The notes under the pieces are model-generated. The model was not told the DNA's origin. It did not search any database and saw nothing but the letters and a program-made list of their open reading frames with translations. This document shows, piece by piece, positions 1 through 11,977 of a DNA stretch of 64,000 nt. The translations under genes were made by a program, and so were the position numbers. Each line of letters opens with the position of its first letter. Position 1 is the stretch's first letter. The stretch lies in NCBI GenBank assembly GCA_030490835.1, contig CM059972.1, positions 87,777,137 to 87,841,136 of the forward strand, read 5' to 3'. The DNA is from Annona cherimola. Taxonomy: Eukaryota > Streptophyta > Magnoliopsida > Magnoliales > Annonaceae.

Positions 1-1914
1 AAATCCGACAACACATTAGAAAAAGACAAAAAATTATGAATTATGTACCATAAAAAGAAAAGGGCAGAATAGCCGGCTTCTTATAATTTCGACTATTTTT
101 TAACAATTCAAAAAAATCTATTTTCTCATTGTTCTATATTTTCATTTATTTTCCTTGCATTTATTTTAATCAGTTTGTTTTGCTGGCATTTCCTTACATA
201 CAATTTTCCGTTCTATGTTCCACCGAAATAAGCCCTAATTATTGGGAAATTAAGTGCATGTGTTTCTTCTTAGTTTCGAAAATGGAATTTTAAAATGTTC
301 GTAATAAAATTCATCGAAAATGATCTATTGTAAGTAAATAAGCTATAAGCTCTAATATTAAATAAGCCAAATGAAATTAGGATTTGCCATTCAGATTTAA
401 TTCCTCTGTCATTTCATAAGTATATTCAAGGGTCCTTTGTTAACGTGGTAGTGACTAGATGGAAAGTTAGTTTTTTGAAAAGTAAGATGATAGTAGTAAA
501 TAAATATAATAATTATGTAATAAAACGATTAAAATGTAGAGGTAAAAATAGAAATGTAAGGTAATTGGGTGTTTAAGATTTCAAATTATTTCTTAAAAAA
601 TTTATAGAGAGAGAGAGAGAGAGAAAATTTACATTATTCCTCACCTCTCTTAGCTAACAGTACCTTTATACCTTTACTTCTTATGATAATTCCAAAATAT
701 TTTTATTTTAAGGTTGTCTCGACTTTGCGTTTCTCTAAAGGTGCCGAAGAGTTTCCTTAAAATGGTCTTTTAAGAATTCCTTTATTTGTAGAAGCAAATG
801 TTAAATTTCATGGGATGGCTGATTATCTCGAATTTTCTTTTTTCTCAAGTTCGCTAATTATAAGCAGGAAAAAAAAGAAAAGAATAGCTGCTATATGGTA
901 GGGGACTTTTCTACTTCAATCTTTAAAATGGAATTTTAACAGAAGAATCTACATCCATGCGGATTTATGACTAATTATTGTAAGAAGCAGAGTGTTGCAA
1001 CAATTACCAATTAGGAAAACTGAAAAAAACAATAGAAGAAGAAGAATAGCAAATTTATAAAGCTCAATGTTGGGTTGAAAATTTAAGAGAAAAAACAAGA
1101 AGAAGTCCACAATAAAGTATTTGTCTTCACAAGAAAGTGATTAAGCACTCAATTTCTTAACTTTTTCAGATATGATAAATAATTTTTCTAAAATTCATGA
1201 AAGGTAGCTTATTATCTTGAAATAATTTAGGGTTTGTTGGGTCTCATATAGAAATAGAAAGTATGGGGTTATTTGCTGTTAGCGGGCTGCCTCGCTTCTT
1301 ATTTTCACTCGAAATTTTTGTGATGAAAGCGTTTAAAAGCCATAAGAAACGTCAAAGCCTGAGGTTGAAACTTTAAAAGAAAATTTTGAAAATATACCTA
1401 CACGGTTTAATCAATATCTTATTATTTTCTCTAAGTTATTCGAAATTGCAGTTTAATCAATATCTTATTCGTTTCTCTAAGTTATTCGAAATTGCAAATA
1501 TATTTATAAAATTTACATAAAATTATAAGTATATTTTTTCTATTAAGATGCCGTTAGATACGCATACGGATAAAAGAATATAAAATAATAATATATAGAA
1601 TAATGAAATAACAAATATATGTAAACATTGCAAATGTATAACTTGGTATAAAGCATATTTTCATCAATTTATATAGAATTCTAATGATGCCTTAATGGAA
1701 GAGATATGCTTATAATTTTAGATAAATCTTGTGAACATATTTATAATTTCGACAAACTTAGGAATATAAATGTAATATTGGTCAAATCTTGTAAATATAT
1801 TTCTATAAATATCTAAAAAACCAGTAATCTAAAAGACCAGTACAATATTTGTTCCTTGGGGCCAAATAAGCTGATGTCTATCTCCCAAGGCTAAACATGT
1901 TTGTATGTATTAAA
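1..1914. other. AT-rich intergenic DNA without a recognisable gene
   Basis: No reading frame with recognisable protein features was seen on either strand. There is a short GA microsatellite near 607-623. A tandem duplication with a 46-bp period lies at 1405-1496; its two copies differ at about one position. Nothing else here was recognised. Confidence 0.6.
1405..1496. repeat. Two-copy tandem repeat, 46-bp unit
   Basis: The unit starts GTTTAATCAATATCTTATT and ends TTATTCGAAATTGCA. Copy 1 spans 1405-1450 and copy 2 spans 1451-1496, directly adjacent. The near-identity points to a recent local duplication. No function is apparent. Confidence 0.85.
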
Positions 1915-2495
1915 ATGTAATTGATTTTTAAAAATTTTTAAAAATATCTAAAAGTCTTCAAAAATGGTAAAAATTGAAATACATGTTAAATACATTTAGA
2001 TTAACTGTCGTGTAAAATTTTTTTGAAAAAGAACTTAAAAAAAGGGTGTAGTGCACCTAGGTGTATTGAAGCTCAATGCACCCGGGTGCATACGATTGCA
2101 CCCCTATGTAAATTACATAGGCTATAGGATTGCGATCTCACGCACCCAGGTGCACTTAGCTTTGGTGCACCTGGGTGCAAATACTCATTTTTTAATAATT
2201 TTTTAAAAATATTTTTACACAAGTGTTAATCTAAGTATATTTAACGTGCCTATCAATTTTGACCATTTTTGAAGATTTTAAATATTTATTTTGAATTTTT
2301 AAAAATCAGTGACATTTTAGTAATTTGAAATTACTAAAAATGCCACTAATTTTAAAAAATCCAAAATAAATATATAATTTTTTTTAAAAAATGATAAAAA
2401 TTGATACACATGTTAAATACACTTAGATTAACACTTATTTTTAAAAAATTTTAATATTAAAAAATAGATTAAGTGCACCCGGGTGCATTTCGGCA
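1915..2495. mobile_element. Palindromic hairpin MITE (type A): one half copy plus one full copy
   Basis: The full copy spans about 2140-2495 and folds back on itself. The left arm contains TTAATCTAAGTATATTTAA and GACCATTTTTGAAGAT; the right arm contains the inverted forms TTAAATACACTTAGATTAA and AAAATGATAAAAATTG. The centre is a short dyad around GTGACATTTTAGTAATTTGA. The terminal arms carry the palindrome TGCACCCGGGTGCA, or close variants such as TGCACCTAGGTG. A right half of a second copy lies at 1915-2095. The same core recurs at 14.3, 43.2, 44.4 and 56.0 kb. Confidence 0.75.
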
Positions 2496-4535
2496 TAATT
2501 TAAGGCTATAAGCCCTTAAATGTAACAAGCTATATTAAATGGGGCCAACTAATCGGGTACAGTTCTGCTAGTACCGGACATGAAGAGATTCTCTTCTAGT
2601 TTGGATTTGAAGGAGTTGTGTCTCCTGTCCGGCGAACTTTGATTTTCTCTTTAATGATATAAATTGATTATAAAAATTAATAAGAATTTCGGAGCTTGAT
2701 TTATAATAAGAAATGAGAAAAAATGTAATATTGTAAGTAAGATGCAGATGAAATAATAGAAACGGAGCCCCAGAATTTTCCATGCGGAGAAACTTTCTTC
2801 TGGAAAAAAATGATTTAACACGACTAGTTGCATGGAAGTATATATACAAGCATACCTTAGTATTTTTATCTTACTTTTTTTCCCCCCTCAAATATAAACC
2901 ATTTATCATCATGTTTATCCCTGTTCATTTCTACTCCCAAAATATGCTGATTGTTTTTTTTTACAAAATATGTGTTAAATGAAAATAATTTTTGGTGACA
3001 TAATAAAATAAATGATATTAGAAAAATTAAAGAGTATAGATTTTAAAAAATAAGTTAAAAATAAGAAACAAGGGTGACACAGGCACTTCCCTGAAACCAG
3101 TTGCATAGATTGAATTATTACTGTGTTTTTTAATTGAAAATTTATGTATTTTGTCTTCATTTGTTTAATGATTGAAACCATCCCTTGACAAATTAATTCT
3201 GACAGAACTTTCCAACCATATATATTTTGAAAGAAAACTTTCAATTCCCCTAAATGCATGGTTTATATAACTGGACAAAGGGTAAATTTTGTACAAGTGG
3301 GTACACCCGTTGCAGGTAGCCATCACATTCAGTGACAGGTAGATAGAGCGTAGGTGGAAGATAAATACATCTAGTACTGTGCATGAATGCGATGGATGAT
3401 ACTCCTCCTGCCACTTTCAATTTTGTTGAATTTTTTATGCACATGCAACTGATCAGCATGACCCACTCAATCCCATACCCAAAAATCATGCCCTCAGTTT
3501 TCCAAATTCTATCAATCACTCGAAAAAGTAAAAAAAGAAATTTTTTTTTTTAAAAAAAGAAAAAGCAAAAGACAAATTCTACTTTATTTAAGCGTACTGG
3601 TCTTGTACTGCTGGATTTGTTGCGGGCCCATAAAATTATTTTTAAATTTTTCATAGATATACAGTTTTTTTAAATTTTCACTTCGTGTCCTTTTTTATAT
3701 TGAAAAATAAGAATATATAAAAATTCTAAAAATGTAAAACTTAAGATCCTAACCCATCTGGGTCATACCCACCGGCCATATAGATTCGTATGTAGATTTT
3801 AAAGGTTTTTGTTTTTTTGAATTAGTTTCTATGTGGGCAGAGTTGAAAAAAAAAAAAGCGTTTCACTTTTGCCAATATATATTTTAATATAATTTGATAT
3901 AACTTTCAAACTGTTCTACTTTTTCTATATACTAGTATTATTTTATCTTTAAGTTATGACACCTCATATGTTTTATACTTTTTATACATTTTTAAAAAAA
4001 ATTTCTTTACTTTTATGTGAACGTAAGTGTGTTTATATCATATACCAAATTTTATAAATTTTGAATTCTTCTATATATATTTACAAAACTAGACTGATAA
4101 TTAATATATCAATCATATTAAAAAAATGTGAAGTAAAGACTATAGAGAGAATTTTTTTTTTTTTGTTTTTGTCTAGCGGGAAGGCATGTTGAAGGCTTGG
4201 ATTGGATGAGGATGAGAGATTTAAAAAGTGATGTTGCATGTTGACAACGAGAAAAGTTGCATAAGAATTGCAAAAAAAAAAAAGTATGAAAAATAAGTCA
4301 TTTTTTTTTAGATGAATAAAATATTTTTGAAAAATGAGAAATTTAATCTTATCATTATCCCATCCCCTTCGCATCAAAGTCGTGAAAAGCTTTAAAGCTG
4401 AACAAGATAAATAGATACTTGTACGACAAAGATATACCCTTAATATCGACAGAGATAAACAGATACTTAATTGACAAAGGTACACCCTTAAGCTTAACAA
4501 GATAAACATACAACACAGATACGGGGAAAAGCAAA
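2496..4535. other. Intergenic DNA, no gene recognised
   Basis: AT-rich sequence with several short open frames that have no codon structure or recognisable motif. A small inverted repeat pairs CCGGACA near 2574 with TGTCCGG near 2627, enclosing about 45 bases. I could not assign it. No promoter, RNA gene or transposon protein was recognised. Confidence 0.5.
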
Positions 4536-4797
4536 GGGTGTGTTTGGTAATGAATAAAATTTTTGATGAAAAATTTTAAAAAGTAAAAATTGTTAAATGA
4601 TGTGATATGACAGGAGAATGATGAGTAGTAAAGAGGATAAAGTTAAAATAGATATGTTACTTGTGTGGATAGTTGTGTAGAAATGATTGAAAAATAGGGT
4701 AGTTGTATAGAAAAATGTGAAAAAAATAATTAAAAAATATGATAGTAGTAAAGAGTGAAAAGTTTTAGATTGAAAAATCAATTACCGAACAAATCCA
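4536..4797 (-). mobile_element. Tourist/PIF-like MITE, reverse orientation
   Basis: Ends read GGGTGTGTTTGG on the left and a degenerate CCGAACAAATCC on the right. The interior carries the family signature on the minus strand: blocks equivalent to TCATCATTACC, ATTTCTACACAACTA and TCAATCTAAAACTTTT. The same sequence recurs at 6.4, 18.4, 21.7, 22.3, 25.2, 38.3, 43.9, 44.1, 52.9, 56.7 and 61.7 kb. It is non-coding. Confidence 0.75.
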
Positions 4798-5124
4798 AAA
4801 TGCACTAATTGCATCCCAAAATGCGTGAATGGCTAGCCAGCAATTAAGTAACAAGTGCAATGAGAACAGTGGGAAGAAATCCAAGGCAGGAAGATAATGA
4901 AACAGACAAAAAAGAGAAGGCCATGCACGTGAAAGAAACATGGAATCATGTGAGCAATCATCTTGACCTTCTACCAAGAAAAACCAACCTGAGCCATGTG
5001 CTCATGAATCTGCCTGCGTTTTTTACAATCCCCAACGCAAACTCCCCCTTCTTCTTTTTTTATTGCTAATTTCATCCACATTCCTCTCACCTCGACTCCC
5101 AACTCTGCTTAGCGAGGAAAAGTC

Positions 5125-5649
5125 ATGGGATTTCGCTCTGACATTGCTTCATCAGCTCCTCCACTTCCCTCTCACCACCGCCACCACCACCACCACCACC
5201 ATCAGAGCCAACCCCACCAGCATCATCCAATCCATGCCACCGAATCCATTATCATCATCGTCGTCGTTGCCATTTCACTAACTCTGCTTTTGACTCTGCT
5301 TCTGGTAATAATCACGTTCCGCAGACTCAAGTCAGCAAAAGGCAATGCAGATGCCACTGGAGGCCATACAAACGCTTCCAATAGCCACTTGAAAAAAATT
5401 TCCAAGTTTGGTGTGATTCCTACAAGCACTGCTTCTGGGGCTATCAATTCTAGTCCAGGTATGGCTGCCATGCGAACTGAGTTTGGAATCTTGTGCATAT
5501 TGTTTTGGAAATGTCTCTGAAAATCTCAAAAATCAGCTTTATTCTCTAGCAAATGGTTTTAACAAAGTTATGGTTAAGTACACTCAGTTTATGTAGATTA
5601 CTGGAACGGCGTAGATGGATTGAAACAGTAGAAAGTTTAAAAAATGGGT

Positions 5650-5682
<33 letters not shown>

Positions 5683-8600
5683 TAAATTTTTTTAAAATTC
5701 AACTTACAAACATCTGAAATTTTCTTTACCGAAATGATTAAAAAAATTATACTCTCTGATGTCTAGAAAAAATTCTTTATGAAGAAAAATTCCATGGCTA
5801 GATCCATTGAAAGAAAAAACAGATACCATTACCCTGACTTTTGCTTTTATTTTCCAACTTCCATGTATCTGTTCTTGAAAATTTCAAAATAGAAAGAGGA
5901 CAAGTAAGGAAGAAGCAGATTTCACTTCTCAATCTATAGAGGAATGCCTTATTGTTGTTTAATGTCTATTCGATTTTTCTTGAGAAAAAAAGAGAAAAAG
6001 ATCTATTCCATCCATAATTATGTGTCGTGGGATTCTGGTTGGCGTATAGATGTGAGGAACTGCCTATACATTGGAAATGTGGGGCGGCCACTCTCTGCAA
6101 AAGCTAAGGGAGGGCAGGTCTTCACCTATAAAGAACTTGAACAGGCAACAGGCAACTTCAACGAACGCAATGTGATTGGAAATGGAGGATTTGGATTGGT
6201 TTATAGAGCAACATTACGTGATGGAACTCCAGCTGCAATCAAAATGTTGAACAGAGAAGGGAAACAAGGAGAGAGGGAATTCAGGGTCGAGGTATGTCTT
6301 ACTTCCTTTTTTTTTTTTTTTTTTTTGTTTCCAACCTGAATTTCACTTTTAGGGTGTGTTTGGCAATTTGCAAAAGTTGTCAAGTTAAAACTTTTCTATC
6401 TAAAACTTTTTACTATCCATAACTACTCTTTTTTTAATTATTTTTTTACACATCTTTCTATACAACAACCCTACTTTTCAATCATTTTTACACAACTACC
6501 AATACAACTAACCTATTTATTTTAAATTTATTCTTTTACTCCTCATCATTACCCCTACAATATCACATCATTTGATAACTTTTATTCCTCAAAAGTTTTC
6601 ATCAAAAGTTTTATTTATTACCAAACACACCCTAATTGCAAAAATAAATAAGTAAATACATAAAAAGAGAAAAAAAGCCAAGAAACTGCTCAACTAACAG
6701 TTTGTTGGTTAACCGCTCTGACCTATAGTTGTTACCTGTCCCTTGATTTTGCATTCAGCGGTTGCATTTGAAGGGATTGGCTAGTGTAACAGCAGCTGAT
6801 GCAATAGCCAAACGTTATTTATTGGTGCTTTCCACTAACATGTCATACAGTGCAAATAATCTATTTACAGACACTAGGCCAAACAGGTCCTCAATCCAGG
6901 AAAATTAAGATTGATTTTTTCATATTCATTATAATTTGAAAGGTGGGGTTAAATATAAGAAACCAATTTAGCACTTAGTTGACCAAATGGCCATGGCCAT
7001 TTTTCCTTTTCTGCATCCAATGGTTATCCTTCTTCCATTCAATATGTTTATTAAAATTGTAATATTTTGAACCTGATATACCATGCATTCCATGTGCAAG
7101 GTAGGCACTGCAAAGGTACATAGAATCTAGATCATCTACTTCTGGGGATTTTAACAAGTAGATCCACTGAAATGTGATCAAATTCATAGTTTTCAGAAGT
7201 CTTTGGATTGGCTGCCCCATCTATCACTCCAGAACCCGTTAGAACCTTTTGCATCTCATTTGAAAATGTTATTATGTTGTTGTTGCTGATGATTGCGATG
7301 ATAATAGCAACAATAAATGCAGGTGGATCTTTTGAGCCGTTTGCACTCCCCATATTTGGTTGAACTGCTAGGCTACTGTGCAGATCAACACCACAGGCTT
7401 ATTGCATTTGAGTTCTTGCCCAATGGCAGCCTCCAACATCACCTCCATCCCTCCACCTCCACCAAGGAACATCCACCATTGGATTGGGGCACCCGTCTAA
7501 GGATAGCGCTTGATTGTGCAAGAGGCCTCGAGTTCCTGCATGAGCAAACAGTCCCAACTGTCATTCATAGAGATTTCAAGTGCAGCAACATTCTGTTGGA
7601 CGACAATTTCAGAGCAAAGGTGTCTGATTTTGGTTTGGCAAAGACAGGCTCTGACAAGATAAATGGCCAGATTACAACAAGGGTGCTAGGGACAACTGGC
7701 TACTTGGCTCCTGAGTAAGATTCTATTCATTTTTTAATTTGTGTTAGTTCATTACTGCTCAAGCACAACTCTACATTCCCAGCATGCCTTAATCAGACTG
7801 CATTCACATTGCAACTACATGTATTGAATCTGATGAACGTGAGAGAAAGTACATCATTTTTTAGAGATCACTACGCATCTGAGACGGCCCCAGTATAAGT
7901 TGTACAATATGCACCGTGTGCATCTAAGTTTTTGAGTACATACAGTAAGCACTGCCAAGAAAATTTCAGTTTCCAGAAGTCTATAGCACCCTCTTTCCTG
8001 ATTTCCAGGAATCTAAGTACCCTTTTTCCTGATCTTTATTGAAAACACACGTTCTTCTGATTTAGTTTTAGCTTTGAAAATAATTGTCCAGTTGATCTGT
8101 GAAACTACCAATATTTCAAGAATCAGACTAATCACCATATTCGCATTACAGAAATTCTTGAGAGAAAATCTACTTGCGTATAAATGAGGAGTGATCCTGT
8201 TAGTCTGGGTTAAGTAAATGTCCCACTTAGCCCACCTTAAAAAACCTATTTACAATAAAAAAAAAATTTACTTTTTTCTTCATGCACTTGTTTATCTAAG
8301 TGTATTTAACCTATAGACCAAGTTTTACCATTTTTGAATATGTTTATCTATTTTTTTGAAATTTTTAAACATCTATGTGTATATATGTATTTAAAATACC
8401 CTTATTTTTGAAAATCTAAAAAAAATATATACACATATCCAAAAATGGGAAAACTTGATTTATATATAAAATTCACTTCGACAGACAAGTGTATGAAAAA
8501 AAAAACAAAAAAAAAGTTGTTTTAAATAGAATTTTTGAGGTGAGCTAAGTCAGACATTTACTTAGCCCGGGCTAACACGATCATTCTTCTATATAAATTA

Positions 8601-10236
8601 TACAAATTATAAATAAAAATGACCTAACACAGCATGAGGTCTTTATCATATTACTAAACAGCAGGTTAAGCATATGCAAGTATCTGGGTAGGTTGGTTGA
8701 GTGCAACCACTCCAATGACTCATTTGACCTGGATTATTGGATCAAATCCAACTGAGTCCCGAGTCAATTTTGATGACTTGCCTGGAGACACTAGTGCCCT
8801 CAGACCTCAAGCCCAGCAGGCAAACTTCTTTTTTTTTTTTTTTTCTATGAAATCGTACAACGCAATATCACACCGCCAAAAAAAAGCAAAAAGGAAAAGT
8901 AAAATCAGTACATTTTTATGGTTTGTCAAAGAATTCTTAAACAGAAAAGTGGTCTTGCAGAAAGGAAGTGTATGAACCTTTGTTCATCCGATGTGGTTTG
9001 AATGAGAGACCATTAAGGCCTGTTTTATAAGGTGGTTGGACAAATAATAATTTTTTGTTGAATTGACCGAACTAACTCCCTAGAAAACATATTGGTTTAC
9101 AACCTTTTTGAACTTCTTATGGCTTTCAGAAAGTTCTGAACATGACAAATCTATGGGCATTTTATTAATTTTTTCTGTAAGTGTTATTGTGGACTTTACT
9201 TTCCTACCTATATTTCTTCTCCTACAAACAAACACTTTGAAGATGAATATGTTTATGCAGGTATGCATTGACTGGGAAGGTGACCACAAAATCTGATGTT
9301 TACAGTTACGGAGTTGTTCTTCTAGAGCTTCTAACAGGCCGTGTTCCTGTGGATACCGAAAGGCCTCCTGGAGAGCATGTCCTGGTTTCCTGGGTTAGTA
9401 ACCAAATCCTACCTACAAATTTGTCCAATGTCAAAATATTGTTGATTGATGCGATGGCCCTTTGTAACGGAGAGAAGTGGAAGACACACGTTCACTAGTT
9501 GGTTTATTACTCATTAACCAAATTCATGTTAAACAGAAATTATTCTTCCTAAATGGTTGCTCTAGGTGACTTCGGAATGTTTCCAGATTCTCAATCTGTA
9601 GGTGACTATGACTCTAAGCATTTCAAAAAACAAAACAAAATATAAAGCACCTTGTCTCAAGTTTCAAATGGGCCACCGGAAAATGTAACTCATTGTATGA
9701 AAAGTCATTGATTCTTCAGTTCATGTTCTACACAGTCAGGGAGTGAACCTAAAATCAAGCACCATCCTGCAAGTATTTGAAAATATCATGTACTTGAACG
9801 CAGTTATGATCAATGCATAACACATGCGAATGCACGTTCCAGTTTAAAGTATTGAACAAATGCAGCAAAATCTTATGTTGAGAGGTGTTACTACTGATAT
9901 TTCAGGCTCTTCCCAGATTGACCAATCGAGAGCAAGTGGTAGAAATGGTGGACCCAGTGCTACAAGGTCAATATACAAAAAAGGAGCTAATTCAGGTATG
10001 ACCAATATATGGTCATAATGATTGTGCCCAATAGAAAGTGCAATCATGATAGTGATAATGAGAGCTGATGATGACTAATGTTCTTCTTCTTCTCTGTTTT
10101 GCAGGTAGCTGCCATTGCTGCTGTATGTGTGCAATCAGAACCTGATTATAGACCTCTTATGACAGATGTTGTGCAGTCCCTAATCCCTCTGGTTAAGAGA
10201 ATAAGCATGAGAGACCCAGCTAGCTCTGCCAAATGA
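5125..10236 (+). CDS. Membrane-anchored RLK/RLCK-type serine/threonine kinase, six exons
   Basis: Exons by eye: 5125-5458, 6050-6291, 7323-7714, 9261-9393, 9906-9995, 10105-10236; all introns GT-AG. Together they make 1323 nt in frame, 440 aa. An in-frame TAG at 5110-5112 supports the ATG. The N-terminus has a His-rich tract (about residues 17-37) and one hydrophobic segment (about 42-65) followed by FRR, so a type III-like anchor with a cytoplasmic kinase is inferred. Kinase motifs are complete: Gly-rich loop GNGGFG 155-160, Lys176, HRD 274-276, DFG 294-296, APE 321-323, Asp335 in SDVYSYG. It is an RD kinase and looks active. From memory the closest relatives are At3g58690-like and PBS1/CDG1-type RLCKs, which phosphorylate partners in receptor signalling; the exact orthologue was not checked. 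The exon 2 acceptor at 6049 has a weak pyrimidine tract and is the least certain boundary. Introns 2 and 3 hold MITEs. Confidence 0.88.
5650..5677. repeat. (CT)n microsatellite in kinase intron 1
   Basis: An uninterrupted run of about fourteen CT dinucleotides lies in the first intron of the kinase gene. It should be length-polymorphic between individuals. Confidence 0.9.
6352..6632 (+). mobile_element. Tourist/PIF-like MITE in kinase intron 2
   Basis: Well-preserved copy with ends GGGTGTGTTTGG and CCAAACACACCC. It is flanked by TTA on the left and TAA on the right, so the two flanks are not an identical target duplication. The interior has the family blocks AACTACTCTTTTTTTAATT and CCTCATCATTACCCCTA. 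It lies wholly within intron 2 in the sense orientation. Confidence 0.85.
8186..8589. mobile_element. Palindromic hairpin MITE (type B) in kinase intron 3
   Basis: Terminal arms read GAGGAGTGATCCTGTTAG on the left and CTAACACGATCATTCTTC on the right. Next inside are subterminal blocks AAGTAAATGTCCCACTTAGC and their inverse. The two halves are inverted copies along nearly the whole length, so the transcribed intron could form a hairpin of roughly 180-190 bp. The flanks CGTATAAAT and TATATAAAT match at 7 of 9 positions, a possible 9-bp target duplication. Related copies lie at 21.4, 42.2 and 59.3 kb. Confidence 0.85.
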
Positions 10237-11582
10237 CAGCACAAGAAGTGAATTCCAGGATCTTAATCCACTGAGACATGACCAAAACAGCCCTCACCAT
10301 CAACTTCTGGAAAACCTGTACATTTGGTAATTATTGTGTTTCGTCACAAAATTCTTTGAATAAATTACCAAAACCGTCTAGATGGAAATGGAAGGAAAAA
10401 ATACGCCTTGGTCAAGTAATTTAAGCTTGTCAAAAGAGCTGGCTAAAGGTGCCATTGACGTTAGTCCATGAAGTTCATGAGTTGCATGGCATTTTGAAGA
10501 ATTGAGCAATCATCAGAAAACAAAGCTTCTGAGAGAGTTGAAAGCTTTATCCTCCCCACCATTAGTCTACCCTTCTAACTTTCATAGTCCCACAAAAAAT
10601 AGAGTTGTATAATTTCCTCTTTTCACTTCTTGAGATCGAATAAAAGTATGTATGAGTAATCGATGTAATCTCTCTGCAAATTCAATCTCTTGAGAGGACT
10701 ATTGAGTCAATCAAATATTACTGGATTATACAAGTAAAGCGTCGCTCTTAATCTCTCTAGATTGCCAACTCAAATTGATACCTACTGTAGGTGGGCCATA
10801 TTACTGGTTACTTTGAAACTACCCATGACTTGCTTGCTAATTAAGGCAAGCAGATTTTCCCTCTGTGATTTCTGTTCCTTTGTCTCCTTTATGGCTATCC
10901 TTGAATTTCTAGTAAAAAATATCATTTTTTTCAAAAATCAGGAATTTCATAAAATTTAGAGTACGATCTTTCACATAAATTGCGTTGATGCCTATGATTT
11001 GAAACTTTTTGCAAATATGTTTATAAAATTTAAATATATTGGTGGTTATGCTAACAAAAAGTCTAAATCTCTTTGTGTTTCAAACATTAGGTTACTTTTT
11101 TGATAAATCTAAACCACTCATTGCATTTATTATTGTGAAATTAGTTAATATATTAAAAATCAGTATGTTTGTATATCATGGTGCGCCATGATCAATTTTA
11201 AAATAATTTATATTTATTAGGACTCACTAGGGTATCTAATGAAGATGACTTTTTATATGTCAACTAAATTCAAATTAATTCAGACAAATAATTGAATTAA
11301 CAAGTAATTGAATTACTTCTCATAAAAAAAAGTAATTGAACTAATAAGGGGTTCATTCATGAAGATGTTAACTCATATACAGTATCGGCTTCCTTAACCC
11401 TAAGAAACCCTAAGAAAGATGGATATTGAATAATGTGTATAGCACCCGGCTAGCTAACACTCATTAACTAGTGGTCACTTTTGCATAAAAATTCTAATTT
11501 AGCCGACTAAAAAAATTCGGCAAATTTCCCTCAGAATATGTAATATAAGTGCGGAAGAGGGAACCGTCTAGTATTAAGAAAC
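10237..11582. other. Kinase 3' flank and intergenic DNA
   Basis: The first few hundred bases after the kinase stop should include its 3' untranslated region; no single clear polyadenylation site was assigned. The rest is AT-rich with only random short open frames. No repeat family or gene was recognised before the TRIM element at 11583. Confidence 0.5.
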
Positions 11583-11977
11583 TGTAACGCTCCAGGCCTA
11601 ACAATAAGGTATTGTCCGCTTTGGGCCTCGGCCCGCACGGTTTTGCCCCTCTGGGTTCACGCGCATCCGTTCTTCCCCAAAAGGCGCATCCACTTATAAC
11701 CCAGGCTCCCCCCCCCTCATCCTAACCGATGTGGGATATCACATTCACCCCCCCGGGGCTCCAGCGTCCCCGCTGGACACCATCGGCCGGAGGTCGGGAG
11801 TCGGCTTTGATACCATTTGTAACGCCCCAAGCCTAATAGTAAGGTATTGCCCGCTTTCGGCCTCGGCCAGCACAGTTTTGCCCCTCTGGGTTCACGTGCA
11901 TCCCGTCCTTCCCCAAAAGGCGCCTCCACTTATAACCCAGGCTCCCCCCCTCATCCTAACCGATGTGGGATATCACA
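11583..11977 (-). mobile_element. TRIM retrotransposon A (LTR-internal-LTR), minus orientation
   Basis: Two about 160-bp LTRs (11583-11743 and 11818-11977) flank a 74-bp internal segment. Read on the minus strand each LTR begins TGTGATATCCCACATCGG and ends GGGGCGTTACA or a close variant. The internal part then starts with a primer-binding site, TGGTATCAAAGCC, complementary to initiator tRNA-Met apart from one change. It ends in a G-rich polypurine tract. There is no coding capacity, as is usual for TRIMs. The flanks are GAAAC (left) and CGATA (right), which do not match each other; they match the flanks of TRIM B in inverted form. Confidence 0.88.

Noticed and set aside
6201..6383. Minus-strand frame across kinase exon 2
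   Set aside because: It is antisense to a well-supported kinase exon and includes a poly-T intron tract read as poly-Lys.
8697..8975. Possible extra exon in kinase intron 3
   Set aside because: The frame has no kinase motif, and splicing exon 3 directly to exon 4 gives an unbroken APEYALTGK activation segment.
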